A DNA stretch of 64,000 bases, taken from positions 3,466,550-3,530,549 of the forward strand of contig NC_054082.1 of NCBI RefSeq assembly GCF_017562075.2, given 5' to 3'. The translations under genes and the position numbers were made by a program. Source of the DNA: Anopheles merus (Eukaryota; Arthropoda; Insecta; Diptera; Culicidae). The stretch's first letter is position 1; each line of letters begins with the position of its first letter. This document shows positions 1 through 12,900 of this stretch, piece by piece. The notes under the pieces were generated by a model. The model saw only the letters and a program-made list of their open reading frames with translations. It searched no databases and had not been told where the DNA came from.

Positions 1-833
1 ATATTAGTTTATTTAATTTATATTTTCACTAAATATTTTACTTTGAATATGTTAGTAACGATAAAATAACTACAGCTACAAACACTCTTTTTTAACCTTC
101 ACACATAGCCCGTGAATAACATGAAGTAGATATAAAATAATTCAAAAACATTAAATAGGTAAATTGTTTGTGAAAGCTTTTAAGCATACTACAACGCAAT
201 TAGAATTGAGACTGATTTAAAAAATTCGACATTTTCTTGCATGAAATGTAGCCTTATTTGTACAACTATTATTAGATTGACAGGACGACACAGAATCTAT
301 TTAAATAATGAACCAAATACATGATGCTGCATGCTGCGTTTCCATGCATAATGTGCCGGTCTGAGATGATTTGCCATACACCGTTTACTGCACATGGTGC
401 CTCCGTCCTTCACAGTTGATACCATTGCTCCGGTTCGGGTGCGGAAATGTTATTATTACCCTCTACCGAGTAGCCTTAACCTTAACTGTAAAGTGAGTGT
501 GGAAATGGTTGTCTTTTCCTAGCATTTCTTTAATTTTTTTTAGCTACACATTTGCTGATGCGAACATGCACTCACACACACGCACACCCCCGCACGGCCA
601 CAATACAACCGAGGGAAGGATTTTCCAGTTGATCCCTTCGGTGTGTGGTGTGCAGCGAGGAGCGTTTGGTGAGAACGCATAACGCATATCGCAAATGGAC
701 GTAAATGAACTACTACAACTTGTGCGGAGCAAAGAGCAAAGAGCAATTCCCCCTTTTCCCCCGACAAGTATTCTCTAACCAAGCGGGATATGTATGAACG
801 AAGCGGTTAACCTGGACGAACGAATCAACTTAC
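1..833 (-). other. intron sequence of a minus-strand gene, no coding seen
   Basis: This stretch lies downstream of the splice donor at 833-832 on the minus strand, so it should be the first part of that gene's first coding intron. Bases 1-300 are AT-rich with no codon structure. A short CA/CAC-rich stretch lies at about 567-600. The open frames here are short and overlap low-complexity DNA, and I see no second exon. Confidence 0.5.
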
Positions 834-1009
834 CCGTAGTTAAAGCTATTCTCCATGTCCTTGTTGTACCAGGACTGGTTGTGCCCGCCATGGTTCCGGT
901 TCGCGTGGTGCGAATGGTGCGGCGAGAACGGCATCCGGGAGCGGTTGCGCGGTACGGCACCGCGCGAGTACGGCCGCCGTGACGCACCGGAATGGTTCGG
1001 ATTCATCAT
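834..1009 (-). CDS. first coding exon of an unidentified minus-strand gene (partial)
   Basis: Read on the minus strand, tandem ATG codons at 1009 and 1006 open a frame of 58 codons plus two bases, ending at a consensus donor (GG|GTAAGT, donor at 833-832). An in-frame TGA lies 78 bases upstream with no ATG between, so the start is well placed. The peptide is basic and rich in His, Asn, Arg and Ser, with no hydrophobic stretch, and ends in the motif SWYNKDMENSFNYG. The GC-rich codon use differs from the flanks. The rest of the gene lies beyond the left edge or in exons I cannot see. The composition resembles the disordered N-terminus of a nuclear or RNA-binding protein, but that is only inference and I do not recognise the family. 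Confidence 0.6.
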
Positions 1010-2451
1010 CGTTGCTGAGCGTCCGGTGGTGGGGCGCGATTTGTTCCACGAGCAAGGGTTTTTTTGTTGTTGTTGGAAAATTCTCTCTCACTGCCCTCCT
1101 ATTTTAGTAACACGCTAATTATTGCACAGGGTTTCTTGCTTCACTTTCTTCCTTCATGCACTGGAGAGACGACAGTGTGGGACACACACTTCCCTTCCCG
1201 TATCGTTTTTGCTTTTCTATTCCGTTGTATGGGTGGGGAATTGCTCGCAAAACGAAAGAACGTCTCGTGGAATGTACGTATCACACCACCGGAAGCTTTA
1301 CCTTATGCGCCCTCTGCGCCTTCTACACCATTTTCGATGGCGTTGCCGATTGCTGCCGATTTGTTTACAGTAGTAGCGCCAGCGGCGCTACTCACCGACG
1401 TTTCCTTAGTGTTTATTTACTATCGATCTGTCACTTGCGATCACTACACCTTGGCCAAACAGAAAAAGGACTGTACCACACGCGTACAAAATCACACACA
1501 AAGTATTATTTCTCTCTTTTTTATAACTTCACCCACAGAAACACACACACATGGGGGTAGTAATGTTTTCCCTTTTTCCGTACCACACTTTACACACTGC
1601 TGATTGCTGCTGAAAAAGAGCTGCTGCTGATAGAACGAACAAAATGGTTAGACGATGGAAACAAACGGAACAATCCCAGATGGGATGACTTCCATTCACG
1701 AAAACGCGAACACACGCGTACACTCGAACACGCTGCTGTGTAAACAATAATCACTCGCACTACTACTACTACCACCACTACTACTACTGCCGCGCGTATG
1801 CGTTATCTTAACGAGCCTCGCAAAGGAAGTGTCCCTGTGGCAAGGGGTTTCTTCGCATACAGACGCACGCATTAGTTGGCCCTCGGTCGAGAGTCTACTA
1901 ACTACCACAGCCATACATCGACGCTACGCTTTGCAATGTCGTGCACTGAACGGTGAATGTGTATCGAGCTTTGTCGCTTTGGCCACTATTTCCCTGGTTT
2001 TCGCGCACACCTAGCGAGAGTCTTCAGATCACGAGGTGTGTGGTGGCGTTTCATGTACCGGAACTGTTGAAAGAGTTGAAAAAAAGCACATAAACAATTG
2101 TTAGAACAACGTTATTTTAACGACATCTTCGCAAACTAAACAACTAGACGGTGCTGTACCACCGAGCAACCCTTACGCTATGGGGTGAACTAAGTAACCG
2201 CTGCCTGTGTGTGCCCCGTCGTGCTCGGGGTGGGCTTTCACTACAGCACCACCACCAACACCACTACTACTACGAAGGCGTACATAACCGTACAGAGAGA
2301 GAGAGAGAAAGAGCGTTGGTATTCGAGCCGCTCCCGGTTTGCTTCGATGGTGGCATGCGTGCATGTGCGAGAGAAACACACCCTCGCACGCACACACACA
2401 TACAAACATTGAGAGAGAGAGAGAGCGTATGTGTGTGTGTGGGAGAGAGAA

Positions 2452-2482
<31 letters not shown>

Positions 2483-3180
2483 AGAGACCGCGCCGTCGTT
2501 CGCGAGTCTTCGCGGGGTTCGGCGACTTTCGATTTCACGTGGAATGTGTGGCGTCTAAACACGGTCGCCCTAGAAATGTGAGCCTCCTTCCCAGCCGCAC
2601 ACTATTACGCAAGCGAGACCGGACCAGCAGCGGGCCGAAGCGAAAGAGAAATGGGCAAACTGATGGTGGGGGAAACCCAAATGGACGAAACGAAAGACGA
2701 ACGCAACTAATACCGATTTGATCCGCTTTTCCCACGGCTGTTCCACCCTCCTGGCTGGTGTGGAAAAGAGCTTTTTGGAGGGGAGGTGCAACTCCCCCGT
2801 GCGAGAGGATGGTCACCAAACACACACACACACATACGCGCGCGCCCATCCTTTTGCAAAGTTGGGGAAGGAAGGCTTATCTTCTCGTTGCCGGTTTTTT
2901 GGAATCGATTAAAAACGGTTTTAGTACGTTTTGCGTTGTTTCGAACAGGGCACGGTACAAACGTGCGTGCGTAAGCTGCGCTGAAATTGTAACAATTTTC
3001 TCCGGTTTCATCACTCTACCACTAGTGTTTCTTTCCTTTCGCTCATGTTTTGTTGTTATGTTCATGCAAAGTGTTGTTTATCAACAGAAAACGGCGAAAA
3101 TAACAACAGATCGAAATAGTTTGCTTACGATTGACGATTGGCCACATCACGAAGGGGGAGACAAGACGGACGTATGATCA
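1010..3180 (-). promoter_or_regulatory. 5' flank or leader of the minus-strand gene, GAGA/CA-rich
   Basis: No coding exon is visible. The stretch holds CA-rich segments, CTG/CAC triplet runs, a (CA)n near 2820 and a dense purine (GAGA) block at about 2293-2487. Because it sits directly 5' of the minus-strand start codon, it is the likely leader and promoter region. I could not fix a transcription start. Confidence 0.35.
2293..2487. repeat. (GA)n/(GT)n microsatellite block
   Basis: GA runs at about 2294-2308, 2411-2425 and 2442-2487 surround a short GT run at 2431-2441. In insects GAGA tracts bind GAGA-factor type proteins and are common near paused promoters. That role here is inference from position, about 1.3-1.5 kb upstream of the start codon at 1009. 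Confidence 0.7.
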
Positions 3181-3396
3181 GTACGTACCGCTTTTGTGGA
3201 AATTTAATACTTTTGTAATATGATTTCATGTTTGATTAAAAAAAATCAATACTGTTAATAATTCATGCTAAAAAGTATCAATATTATAATTCAATACGCT
3301 ATTTTTTTAATAATAACTTTTTTTTTGTTTATCTTAGCGAAAAGCATCATAAATACCATCTTCACCTTTGCCTTTGTTTGGTAAAACTCCTCTCCA

Positions 3397-3410
3397 AACT
3401 GATATCAGTT
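3397..3410. repeat. 14-bp perfect palindrome with GATA cores
   Basis: The bases AACTGATATCAGTT equal their own reverse complement and contain two back-to-back GATA-type cores. A related interrupted palindrome occurs at 17268-17284. Confidence 0.8.
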
Positions 3411-4603
3411 ATCACACTAGAACTGCAAATTGTGACACAGCTGTCCGTCAAAATGCCATCACACAGCATTCGGCCGCAGGTATGCCGAAGGCGACGTCCC
3501 ACAGTCGGTGCCACAATTCACCGTCGCCTAACTAATTCCGTTTGTGTCCCATTAGAGGCCGTGCAAATGTGCGAGCTCGAAAACAATAGCAAGCGCGAGA
3601 ACGTTTCCCAATTCCGAAAAACACACTCGACGCCAAAATCCGCCCAGAGCAACGGAGCAATCCGACGTTTGTTGTTGACGCACGGCTGCGCACTGCGAGC
3701 CGGCAAAAGCCCCAGCGGTGGGCACATGCGCCACAGACGCGGCAAAAGGGCGCTTCTTCACGGCACCGTCACCGCCTGTCCTTTTGCGTGGAACGGAAAC
3801 GAACAGCAGGGCAGCAGCAGGGTGTGTCGAGGGAGCGAACGCGCGGTATGCATCAATATTTATACATAATCCACCCGAAACGCGAACAAAACAGCGACTC
3901 GGGGCGGCGATGCGTGCCCGGGGAGAAAGAGGGCGGCAAGATTAGGTGGTGGTACGGTGAGCGGGGGCACATTTTGCCTGGAAGCATATTCATCAACCCC
4001 CCCTCGTTTTGCCAAACACCCACACACACACACACATCATCATCATCATCATCGACGAGTGATGGTAGAAACACACGCTTGACAGTGGTACTTTTCAAAC
4101 ATGTCCCATCTCTTCTACTATTTCCAACTGCCCGAATACACGTGACAATCGGATTGAAACCCTGCATGTATGTGTCTCTATGTGTGTGCGTGTGTTAGAT
4201 ATGTATATTGGTATGAAGTTGTAGCTAAAACGTTAAGGATAATGACGGCCTTGGTAGAGGAGCTTGAAACACACCCTTAAACCATCAGAGCTCGGTGCTG
4301 TGTGTGTGTGTAGGTGACTAGGTACTAATGCCATACACTACTTCCAACGAATTGCCGTGACGAACTCGATGGTGACGATAATAATGATGGGCAAAGCGTT
4401 CCTTATCCACCCTCCTGCGCTATCTACCGTTCAAAGGCAACCGGCAACGCACACTTGAAGATACGCGCTCACAAGATGACGATGACAACGACAGACACCA
4501 CGGGGCTTGATGACGATCGACGGATGGATAGGTGAAGCGTGGAACAGGGACGTGGCAATTATTGGACCACACCAACAGTACTCCTGGTTGATGGGTCTGG
4601 CCA

Positions 4604-4620
4604 GGGGGGGGGGGGGGGGG
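4604..4620 (+). repeat. poly(G) run, 17 bases
   Basis: An uninterrupted run of 17 G on the plus strand. It is the longest of five such runs in the window. Confidence 0.9.
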
Positions 4621-7132
4621 ATGGAGGGACACACATAATGAAAAGGATTCCCTTTTTCGTGAAACAATGGCAGCTCGTTAGAGTGTTTCCTAGCACTTGA
4701 GCCGGCGGTTGGAGAGGTTCGCGCGCCAGCTCCAGCTTGTTAGACCAAAAAGAAGAATAAGAAGCAAGACTGTGTGCTGTGGGGGCTTGCACGTTGCCAC
4801 CCGAGTGTGCCCGAAGCCACACAGCCACAAGGATGAGGGGATGAGCTTTGCAAGTTAGATTGGATGATAGAACACTAACACCTTCGCTGCTTTTACGCGC
4901 AACGGGGCCGGGGCAAAGGGTGGGGAGGATGATGGGGCAAATGCTTTTACCCTTGGAGCGGATAGATCTTGGCCTGGCAAGCCTTTCGACGAGCAGATTC
5001 TACCGTGCTAGATAATTTGACTACTATTTATGCAGGCCGGGCAGGGCTTTGAAGATTACCCCATACCGTAAAACCCACCACACGCTTCGGTGCGCTTTCC
5101 GTAGGCAACAGTTCTTGAAATGGAGGATTAAATCGGTAGTTTGAGAGTGAGAAGCGTCGGTGTAGGTGGTCAGGCGCCAGCAGGCGTGCAAGGTATTCGT
5201 TCACTTATCTTTTCTTTGATATGGTATTAACGATATAATCGATGCGGCCCGGGACGGTCCTGTCCTGGGCACTCTGCTTTGCCCACTTTGGTGAGTGCGA
5301 TGGTTCTCTGCGTTTCTTAGCTTTGACAGGATATGGTTTCTTTGGACAATGCAACAAGCTCTCTAGGTTCGGTTTCAAAAGAAAGGATAACGAAACTGAT
5401 GAGAAGATTACCGGCAAAAGTAACGCTCCTAGTCGTAATGCCTTTTTAATATCTTTCTCTGTGTAGCCAGTAGATGGCGCTTATCGAGGAAGTTACCGTC
5501 ACTATTTATTTAAATAGTATGCAACAATAGTATCCTTCCAATTCGATCAGCCTAGCTCAACAATGGATGCAAAATAAAACCCCAATCCCCAATTTTGTAC
5601 TCCATGACTCCAACACCTCACTGGTCAGCCAACAAATCAGATCAGCTCAATTGATATGCACTCCGTGCGTCACTAATAACCGTAAAGCAAATCGAAACCG
5701 AACCGTTCGTGGTTGCCACTTCCCTTCCTCCTTCGCTCCAGTCGATTAATGTGGCTCAATTTTCGATGGCAATTAATTCTCCCAGTTACTAATGAATTCA
5801 GATGCATTCACGAGGGGTTCATCAAGGGAAAACGATGGCCACCAACTGGCGTCCTCCGGGGGAAAGGGAGAACTTTATGCTCCAAAAGAACAAAAAAAAA
5901 GAAGGACACACCAAGACACGGCCGGCGGCACCCGTTATGATGCGAGCACACGTTTCGTGCATAAAAGCAATATCATGGACATTATTTCTATTTTCCGCCC
6001 ACTCGCATCCTGGTGGGAGGCGTGCCGGCGCGAGAATAGGCACAAGAAAATGGCACTTGATTAATTAATGTTCGTTAGCTAGGCGGGTGAGCCGGTGAGC
6101 CAACCGAGCGCCAACATTAAGTTTTATCGATTCCGTGCTCAGTGTGGCTGGTGTGTTGGAAATTTGAGCTTTTCAACTTCTGAAGTGGCAGCGTAGGTGA
6201 AGTTGTGCCTCTCACTGTGCGCTTGTTGCCACAGAAAGTCCCAATCAGCATCAGGCACACGTACGAAGGGGACGGAGGGGAGAGCGCGAACATTTACGGG
6301 CTCATTTTCCGCAGTGTGTATAGGGTTCATATTACCATCCCAACTAAATAGAGCACACCCTTCCTTCCACCGCACGTCACAAGCCCCACGCACACACACA
6401 CACACACCACCCAGCGGGCGCTTCATGCCGAGCTCTTTTGGTCTTTTATGCAATCGGTAATGGAAAACACATTAATTCCTAATGAAATCGCGTTCCGGGA
6501 GAATGATACTCATTAAATCCATTCAAAATTAATCGAATCACAAGCCTACCGCTCATTTCCGGTGCCGAGCATCTGGGGTTGGCTGCGGCGCGCGGCCCAC
6601 GGATACCACGGGATGATTTATCGATAGCCTTAAGGCAATGACGGACGCCACACGCAGCGAATCCTTTAAGTGCTTATCGAAGTGAAATCTATCCCGGTTG
6701 GAGAGCTTCTCTTTTCCGCCTCCAAACCGAGGCGAGTGTTTCATCGGAGCCACATCCGAGTGACCTTGAGTGAGGATTTGGTTCGTATAAATCTTCCAAC
6801 AGGAACGTACACAGCACCGTGGCCCGTAAATAATCATCAAGGAACGCTAGCGTCACCAGTCAACAACGGGAGACCACATCATCGCCATCCCACACAAGAT
6901 GTCACACGAAATGAAACAAAACACAGATCAACATACACAGGGGAACGCAGCAAAAAGGTGATCTCGGCGGGAGTGTCACGCCCACGAACCACTAAGCAAG
7001 ACGGGATCCAGAAGAGTGATTCGTCAACACAGGCATGCCATCTATCGCTCCGGCCGGAAGCTGCTGTGCTCGGCAGGACATGTGTACACGAACCCAAATT
7101 TCAGTAGATTGAATAGAGAGTGGCCATGTTTT

Positions 7133-7143
7133 GGGGGGGGGGG
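7133..7143 (+). repeat. poly(G) run, 11 bases
   Basis: An uninterrupted run of 11 G on the plus strand in non-coding DNA. Confidence 0.9.
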
Positions 7144-9950
7144 AGCCGGCATTTCGTAATTTCATTAACGATTACTCTCTACATTGCCTGAATGGGTAGG
7201 AAACTGCGACAAGTGCGCCCCCTGTTGGGAAACAAAACAGCAGCTTCAACCGTCATGGAAGATCACTGAGCAGAAAAAGTCGACATCATCCGCTTAACAC
7301 GAAACGCAACGCATCGCGGATTCCTTTCCTGCTGTTTGCACTGCTGTCCAAGGAGTTTTATGTTCACAGCATTGTTGTGGCGCGTCGTTAGTGGTGGAAC
7401 TGGCGGAGAAAAAACAACACTGTTCATAATGAAGAATCCGACGAGCCGAAACGACCGCAATAAAGAGGATGTGGGGATGATGCAAAAATTATTTCCCCAA
7501 ATTCTAATCTCCTCCAACAAAGCTGGCAGGCATGTTTGCTTTTCATCTTTCCATTATTACCCTGCAGCCATGGCCCCGTGTTGAGGATGATGATGATGAT
7601 GATGATGCTTCGTCCATCCGTGCAGGACCCCGGTGGATATGTTTAGAAAGATTGTTTAAGCAACAAAGCGCTCCAGAGGTTTGGCTGTCGGCTCATTCGC
7701 GTTTATGTTTTATTTTTATCATAAAACATTTCCCAGAAAATGGAATAAACGCCCCTGCATCGATTTGTGGTTCGTTCGGGATCGCAACCCTAAAAGGTGC
7801 ACTTTTGAATTAAATTCAACAACACAAAAAATAACATCCTAACTTGTTCTGCATAGACACAGACTTGAAAAATCTTGCCTACTGTGGCGGTATAGATGAA
7901 AGTTTTGGTTAGACGCCTTTATTTCCCGATTTTTTTTTTCTGTGCTTCATCATCAGTCCGATTATTTGCCATCCTTCAACACACAAATGTTAATCGTTTC
8001 AAATTTCTTCAAAGACAAAAAAAGCTAAGCCGCTAGCAGGACATAAATTTTGAGACGAACGAACACGCGGCGAACTGGGCCTCCCAGAAACCGTCAACTG
8101 GAAACTGAACGATAAGCTGCCGAGCGTAATTTCGACCCTATTTGCAAGACCCCGCTGTCTAGTCCCATGGTGTGTTGGCAGTTGGAGCAGTTTATAGATG
8201 GGCCAGAAGTCCGATAAAAAGCTACAAGAAAACCCTTTTTGCAAACCTGCCAGGCAGAAGAAGGCGCGCGCGCGCGTGAGCACAAAAACCACCGCATACC
8301 GCAAACACAAAAGCAATCCGCACGAAATGACACTATCTGGTGGGACGAAACCTCAACCGCAACCTGAAGGGTCTAGGAAGGAGATTCTGCAAACAAAAAC
8401 ATACTATTTTCACCATCACGGTGTGTGTGAGTGTGGAAAGGAAAGTAAAGCATAGGGTAAAGTGAAAGGAAAGGGAAACCGTTTCCAGAAAATAGGTTTT
8501 GCCTGTAGACACGACTCAGCAAACAACCAGGGTTTTACCATCAAAATCATTGGAGATGATGAGGTTGGTTTTGTATGAGTGGGTTTGATTTCATACTCAA
8601 ATTAAAACGTACCAAAAAAAAGCTAAGGGACATACGATTCCAGAACTGTGAAACACATAACGAATTTCGATTTGATTTTGGTCCGAATTCCGTATGGCAG
8701 AAGTCCTAAATACTGCAAAAGAAACGACAAACAGTGCTGCGGCGGTTCATTAACTTCCCTTAAGAGGGCACCAGGTGTTATGATCACTATAGGAATGACA
8801 ATTACAAAATGTCAACAGGCTCATCCATAACCGGTGTGGATAGAAAGTTGCACAACAGTAATGTAAATTTCATTCGTCATGTCAGCATGTTCTCCTCACT
8901 TATTGGTAGAATCGAACCAAACGATCGATCAAAATGGTTGAATGCTGGAAAAAAGGAGAAACACACACAAACACGCTCGCTTAATCCTTTGCACTGTTTC
9001 GGCTCAATCATACATCGATTAAGCGATGATATTTTCATTGGCACCCAACACATTCCATCAGCGTGGTACACGCCAATCAATCAATTATGTTTCACACGGT
9101 TTTATGGAAATTCACCAAAGAAAAACAAATAATCTAGCCAGTTTGTTGTCGCCACCGTGTCACAGTGGACGCACCAGGATCAATCCATCCATCGAAAAGT
9201 CATCAAAAGCACGTAGCGAAACTGGGATTACCCATTGCCCAATACACGGTGCCATACGAGGCCGATCATACGCGTGCATGTACGAGCGACGAATAGGTCA
9301 ACATTGCTGTGGGCCGTCCTTCAGTTTCGCTTGAAAGTGTCAAAAAGTATGAACAAAGAGACACCCACGTACTATCCATGGGTTCACACAGAACAGGAAA
9401 AAAATACTGGCACACAATACGCGAATCGTAATGTCACACACTACGGGTAGAGGAGCATCGGGGCTCAAGTTTCCCGCTCGGTTCTATGCATTTACCTTTT
9501 TTTCACACGCTTTCGCCCGTTTCACAGCGAATTTCTCCCTCGGCGTACTCGGCCACGATATAATCAGCCATAAGTGGATTAGAGAGGATATAGTCGCGCG
9601 CATTCTACTCTAACCACTCAGAGGCGAAGCTCAGGCAATGTGTATCCGTTGAAAGTGTCACGCTCTTCTACCAACAAAGTGCTCGTGTGGTAGCGCATAC
9701 TAACAGTGGTGCGGCCATCGCAATCTCTTCGTTCGGAGAGCGTTCTTCTCGCCGGTTCTTTGCTAATATTGTTTGTGCTTCATAAAGCGTCAAATGAGGC
9801 ACAAACAAACAAGCGCAAATACCCTCGCTGGCAAACGGGAAATGCTGCATCTGTCACGCAATGTGCCGTACCGTTCTGAGCAGGGTTTTCCCCCAATTCT
9901 ATTGTTTGTAGAACAGCTACGACCTTTAACGGCACCATGTTCGAGCGAAT

Positions 9951-12900
9951 TTGCAGCAATAATTGTTAGTAGAAGCTCTAAAACATACTTTTGTGCGTAC
10001 AGTTTTCTACCTCAAAAAAACAAAGAATATTTTATACTTAATATTTAACTAATCTTAAGCACAAACAAAGTAACCCACCATCAACCACAACACTATTTGT
10101 GGCTTTTGTAGTTAAGCGAAACATTCAAATTTAAATAATTACTAGGCACACACACACACATAAATACATAAAAAACATACATTTGTAACAATATTAGCAT
10201 TAGCAGCAAATAAATGGTTAGAAATTACTACCTATTGCTATACAAACCTCTCACCTGTGAAGAGTAACAACCACATACACACACACACCCGGGGCGTGCA
10301 GCAAGCAGTATTGGATAGATGTTGGATGGCGTAGTAAAGGTAGTAGTAGGCATTGATGGTTGCCGCAGAGTGAGGTGTTGTAGCCACAGCTCTCTAGTAG
10401 TAATAGCGGTAGTAGTTAAAGTACGTTCTTAGCGCCGTGCTTAAGCGATACGACAGCAGAGTCACATTACAACACCCTCAATAGCTTATGGTTTGCCTTA
10501 CTTCATTGCTTGCGGCGGTCGTGTTTGGTCGTGTACCGCCAATAAATCTTGTGCCTGATTTTTACACATGTAATTTAAGCGTAATTTTGATAAAGGAAAA
10601 TTGTTCAAGCAATCAACGCAAAATATTTGGTTTGTTTTATTAAGAGAGCTTTGAGTGAGTGTGTGGGGAGCACTTTACCACGCCGTGCATGCTTTTTTTT
10701 GTACACCAAACACCAGGCTAGGAAATAGAGCTAAATGAATAAGGAACATTGTATAGAAAAAGGATGTATAACATACAGCACGTAAACTTAAATGATGTCA
10801 ATTATGTATTATTTTGTGACGAAAAAAAAAACTACCATACAAAGAAACAAAGATGAGTTACCGGCACAAAACAATGAAGGTCGATTAGTTGTACAATGAA
10901 ATAATTAACCATAAGAGCAAAAGGGTGCATAATCGAAGAAGATGCAGTAGCTACAACAAGTGTGTACAGCGGTGTCCACAAACCCGCGCCGAACGGCACA
11001 ATAGAACCTGCAAAAAATAGAACCAAAAATGATAAACAAATACATACAAATGCACGCACACACATAGCACAAAGGATTACCAACACTAGCGGCTAAACTA
11101 GAATCGAAGAATGGGATGTGTAGATAATGGGAGGTGTATTTAAAATTTCATCGGTTTTTTTTTCTTTGTTAGTCCGATTCGCGGCCATTTCTTTCGAAGC
11201 GACGGAAGCTACTAAGAGAAAGCAAACATATGAAAGAATGTGATATTGTTGTTCTGTTTCGGGATAGAAAAGCATCTACTCTTTGTTATACTACCTTACA
11301 AGCTATAGTTACCTTCAACCTTTCAACACCTTGCACCATACGTACACGACCGGGGATGGAGATGGAGAGCTTTTCTTCCGGGCCCAACAAGGTACTAAAA
11401 ACTAGTGAAACCCAAAACGGACAAGGCAGGCGTGGGCAGGCACAACTCATCCCTTCCCTCAGTGAGGAAGTTACTAAGCGGCAACGAACGTGGCACGTGG
11501 TTTTATTAGTAGCTACGGAACCGGCCCAATAGACTCCTTGGGCAGGATGTCTCCCTCTCTGTACAAAGATGATGAAACACACCACCGTGCCAGCTCGAAC
11601 ATTTCGATTTACATTGCAATGCAAACACACCATTCATAGCACGCAATCGCTTAATGCACTAAATAGGGAAATTATCACACCGTGACGAGCAGTTGAAGAT
11701 GAAATAAGTGCACAATAATAATAACAATCACATATATTAACAGATAAATTAACGATCGCGCACCCTTCTTTTTATTGTCAAAACAAAGGAAATGACTCCG
11801 GTGTGGGAGGTAACCTTTCTTTCGGGTTAGTTTTACACTAAGTGCTTCTATGATTTGCTTGTAATGGGGAACCAACAACAAACTAACGGACTAGGAAAAC
11901 AAGGCGAATCGTACAATTTGGCACCAAATTACAGTTCGCTAGCACGCAGAGCCATAGAAAGGGTAACATAAAGCCACTTTTTGCTTAAATAGGTTAAAAA
12001 TCAGTGCTGGGACAAGTTGTTAGCTTCATTCATCAAGTGATGCTAGCGATTTTTACGCTATCTGCGTAGTTCGTATACTTTTTCAATGCTATAAAAAGCA
12101 CGTGAGATAAATATCCTGTAAGGAACTTGATTAACGATTGTTAATCAACAACGAACAGAAACTCTCCATAAATCATTTGTATTGTTTGCATCTGTTGGCA
12201 TTTTTTTTTGTTCTCTCTCTCGATCCCCCTGGTTTGATTCCAGGCGCGGTATATTAATTTGTAAGCAGGTTCTAAAAATTACTTATTTGTAAATGAAAAG
12301 TATACAAATGCATGCGAAAGCTAACTACTAATTCCAGCACCGATTGATGAAACACCAAAAAATAATTTGAGATTCTGCATAAAATTTGAGTTCGGCAACC
12401 GAAAGGATCATTAACGACTGGTTGAAGTTGAAAAATAGACACAATCAAACGGATTACAAATAACTCAATATTGTACTAGTGTAAAAGTAGAAGCAGTAAT
12501 ATCAATACGCATAAAATATAAACATGACTAAGCATTGATCGGTTGCAACGTTGAGAAATATAGAAACATGAAACACGTGAAGTACGACACAAAGTAAGAT
12601 GGGCTCTGTAAAAACCTTATACCCTTTTATACTGTAGCGAACGTGAAATTCAAATGGAAAACAGCAAAACTAACAGCCGTGAGAGGTTGGATTAGTTCGG
12701 TACGCTATTCTTGCCCGGGGTGTAGACGGGGGAACAGGAAGCACTCTATTAGTAGACGAAAAACGACATCGGTGGTTGCAGTGGAAAAAAGGAGTAAAGG
12801 AAAAGAGAGCACAGCGCATAGGGTGGAGGAAGATTAGGTAGAAACAAAATAACAAAACAAAAAAACAATTACATTTAAGTTAACAAACGATTCGAAACGA

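Larger units (their letters stand above)
3181..9950. other. gene-poor stretch, no supported gene
   Basis: I find no frame with convincing codon use plus splice sites or protein similarity. The 163-codon frame at 3378-3869 has no recognisable domain. Visible contents are a (CAT)n at about 4037-4054, a 17-base G run at 4604-4620, an 11-base G run at 7133-7143, a (GAT)n at about 7586-7605, and TAAT-rich islands near 5750-5810, 6058-6070 and 6465-6540 that could be homeodomain-type binding clusters. Confidence 0.5.

Noticed and set aside
3378..3869. 163-codon plus-strand frame
   Set aside because: No recognisable domain, no splice context, and composition like its flanks.
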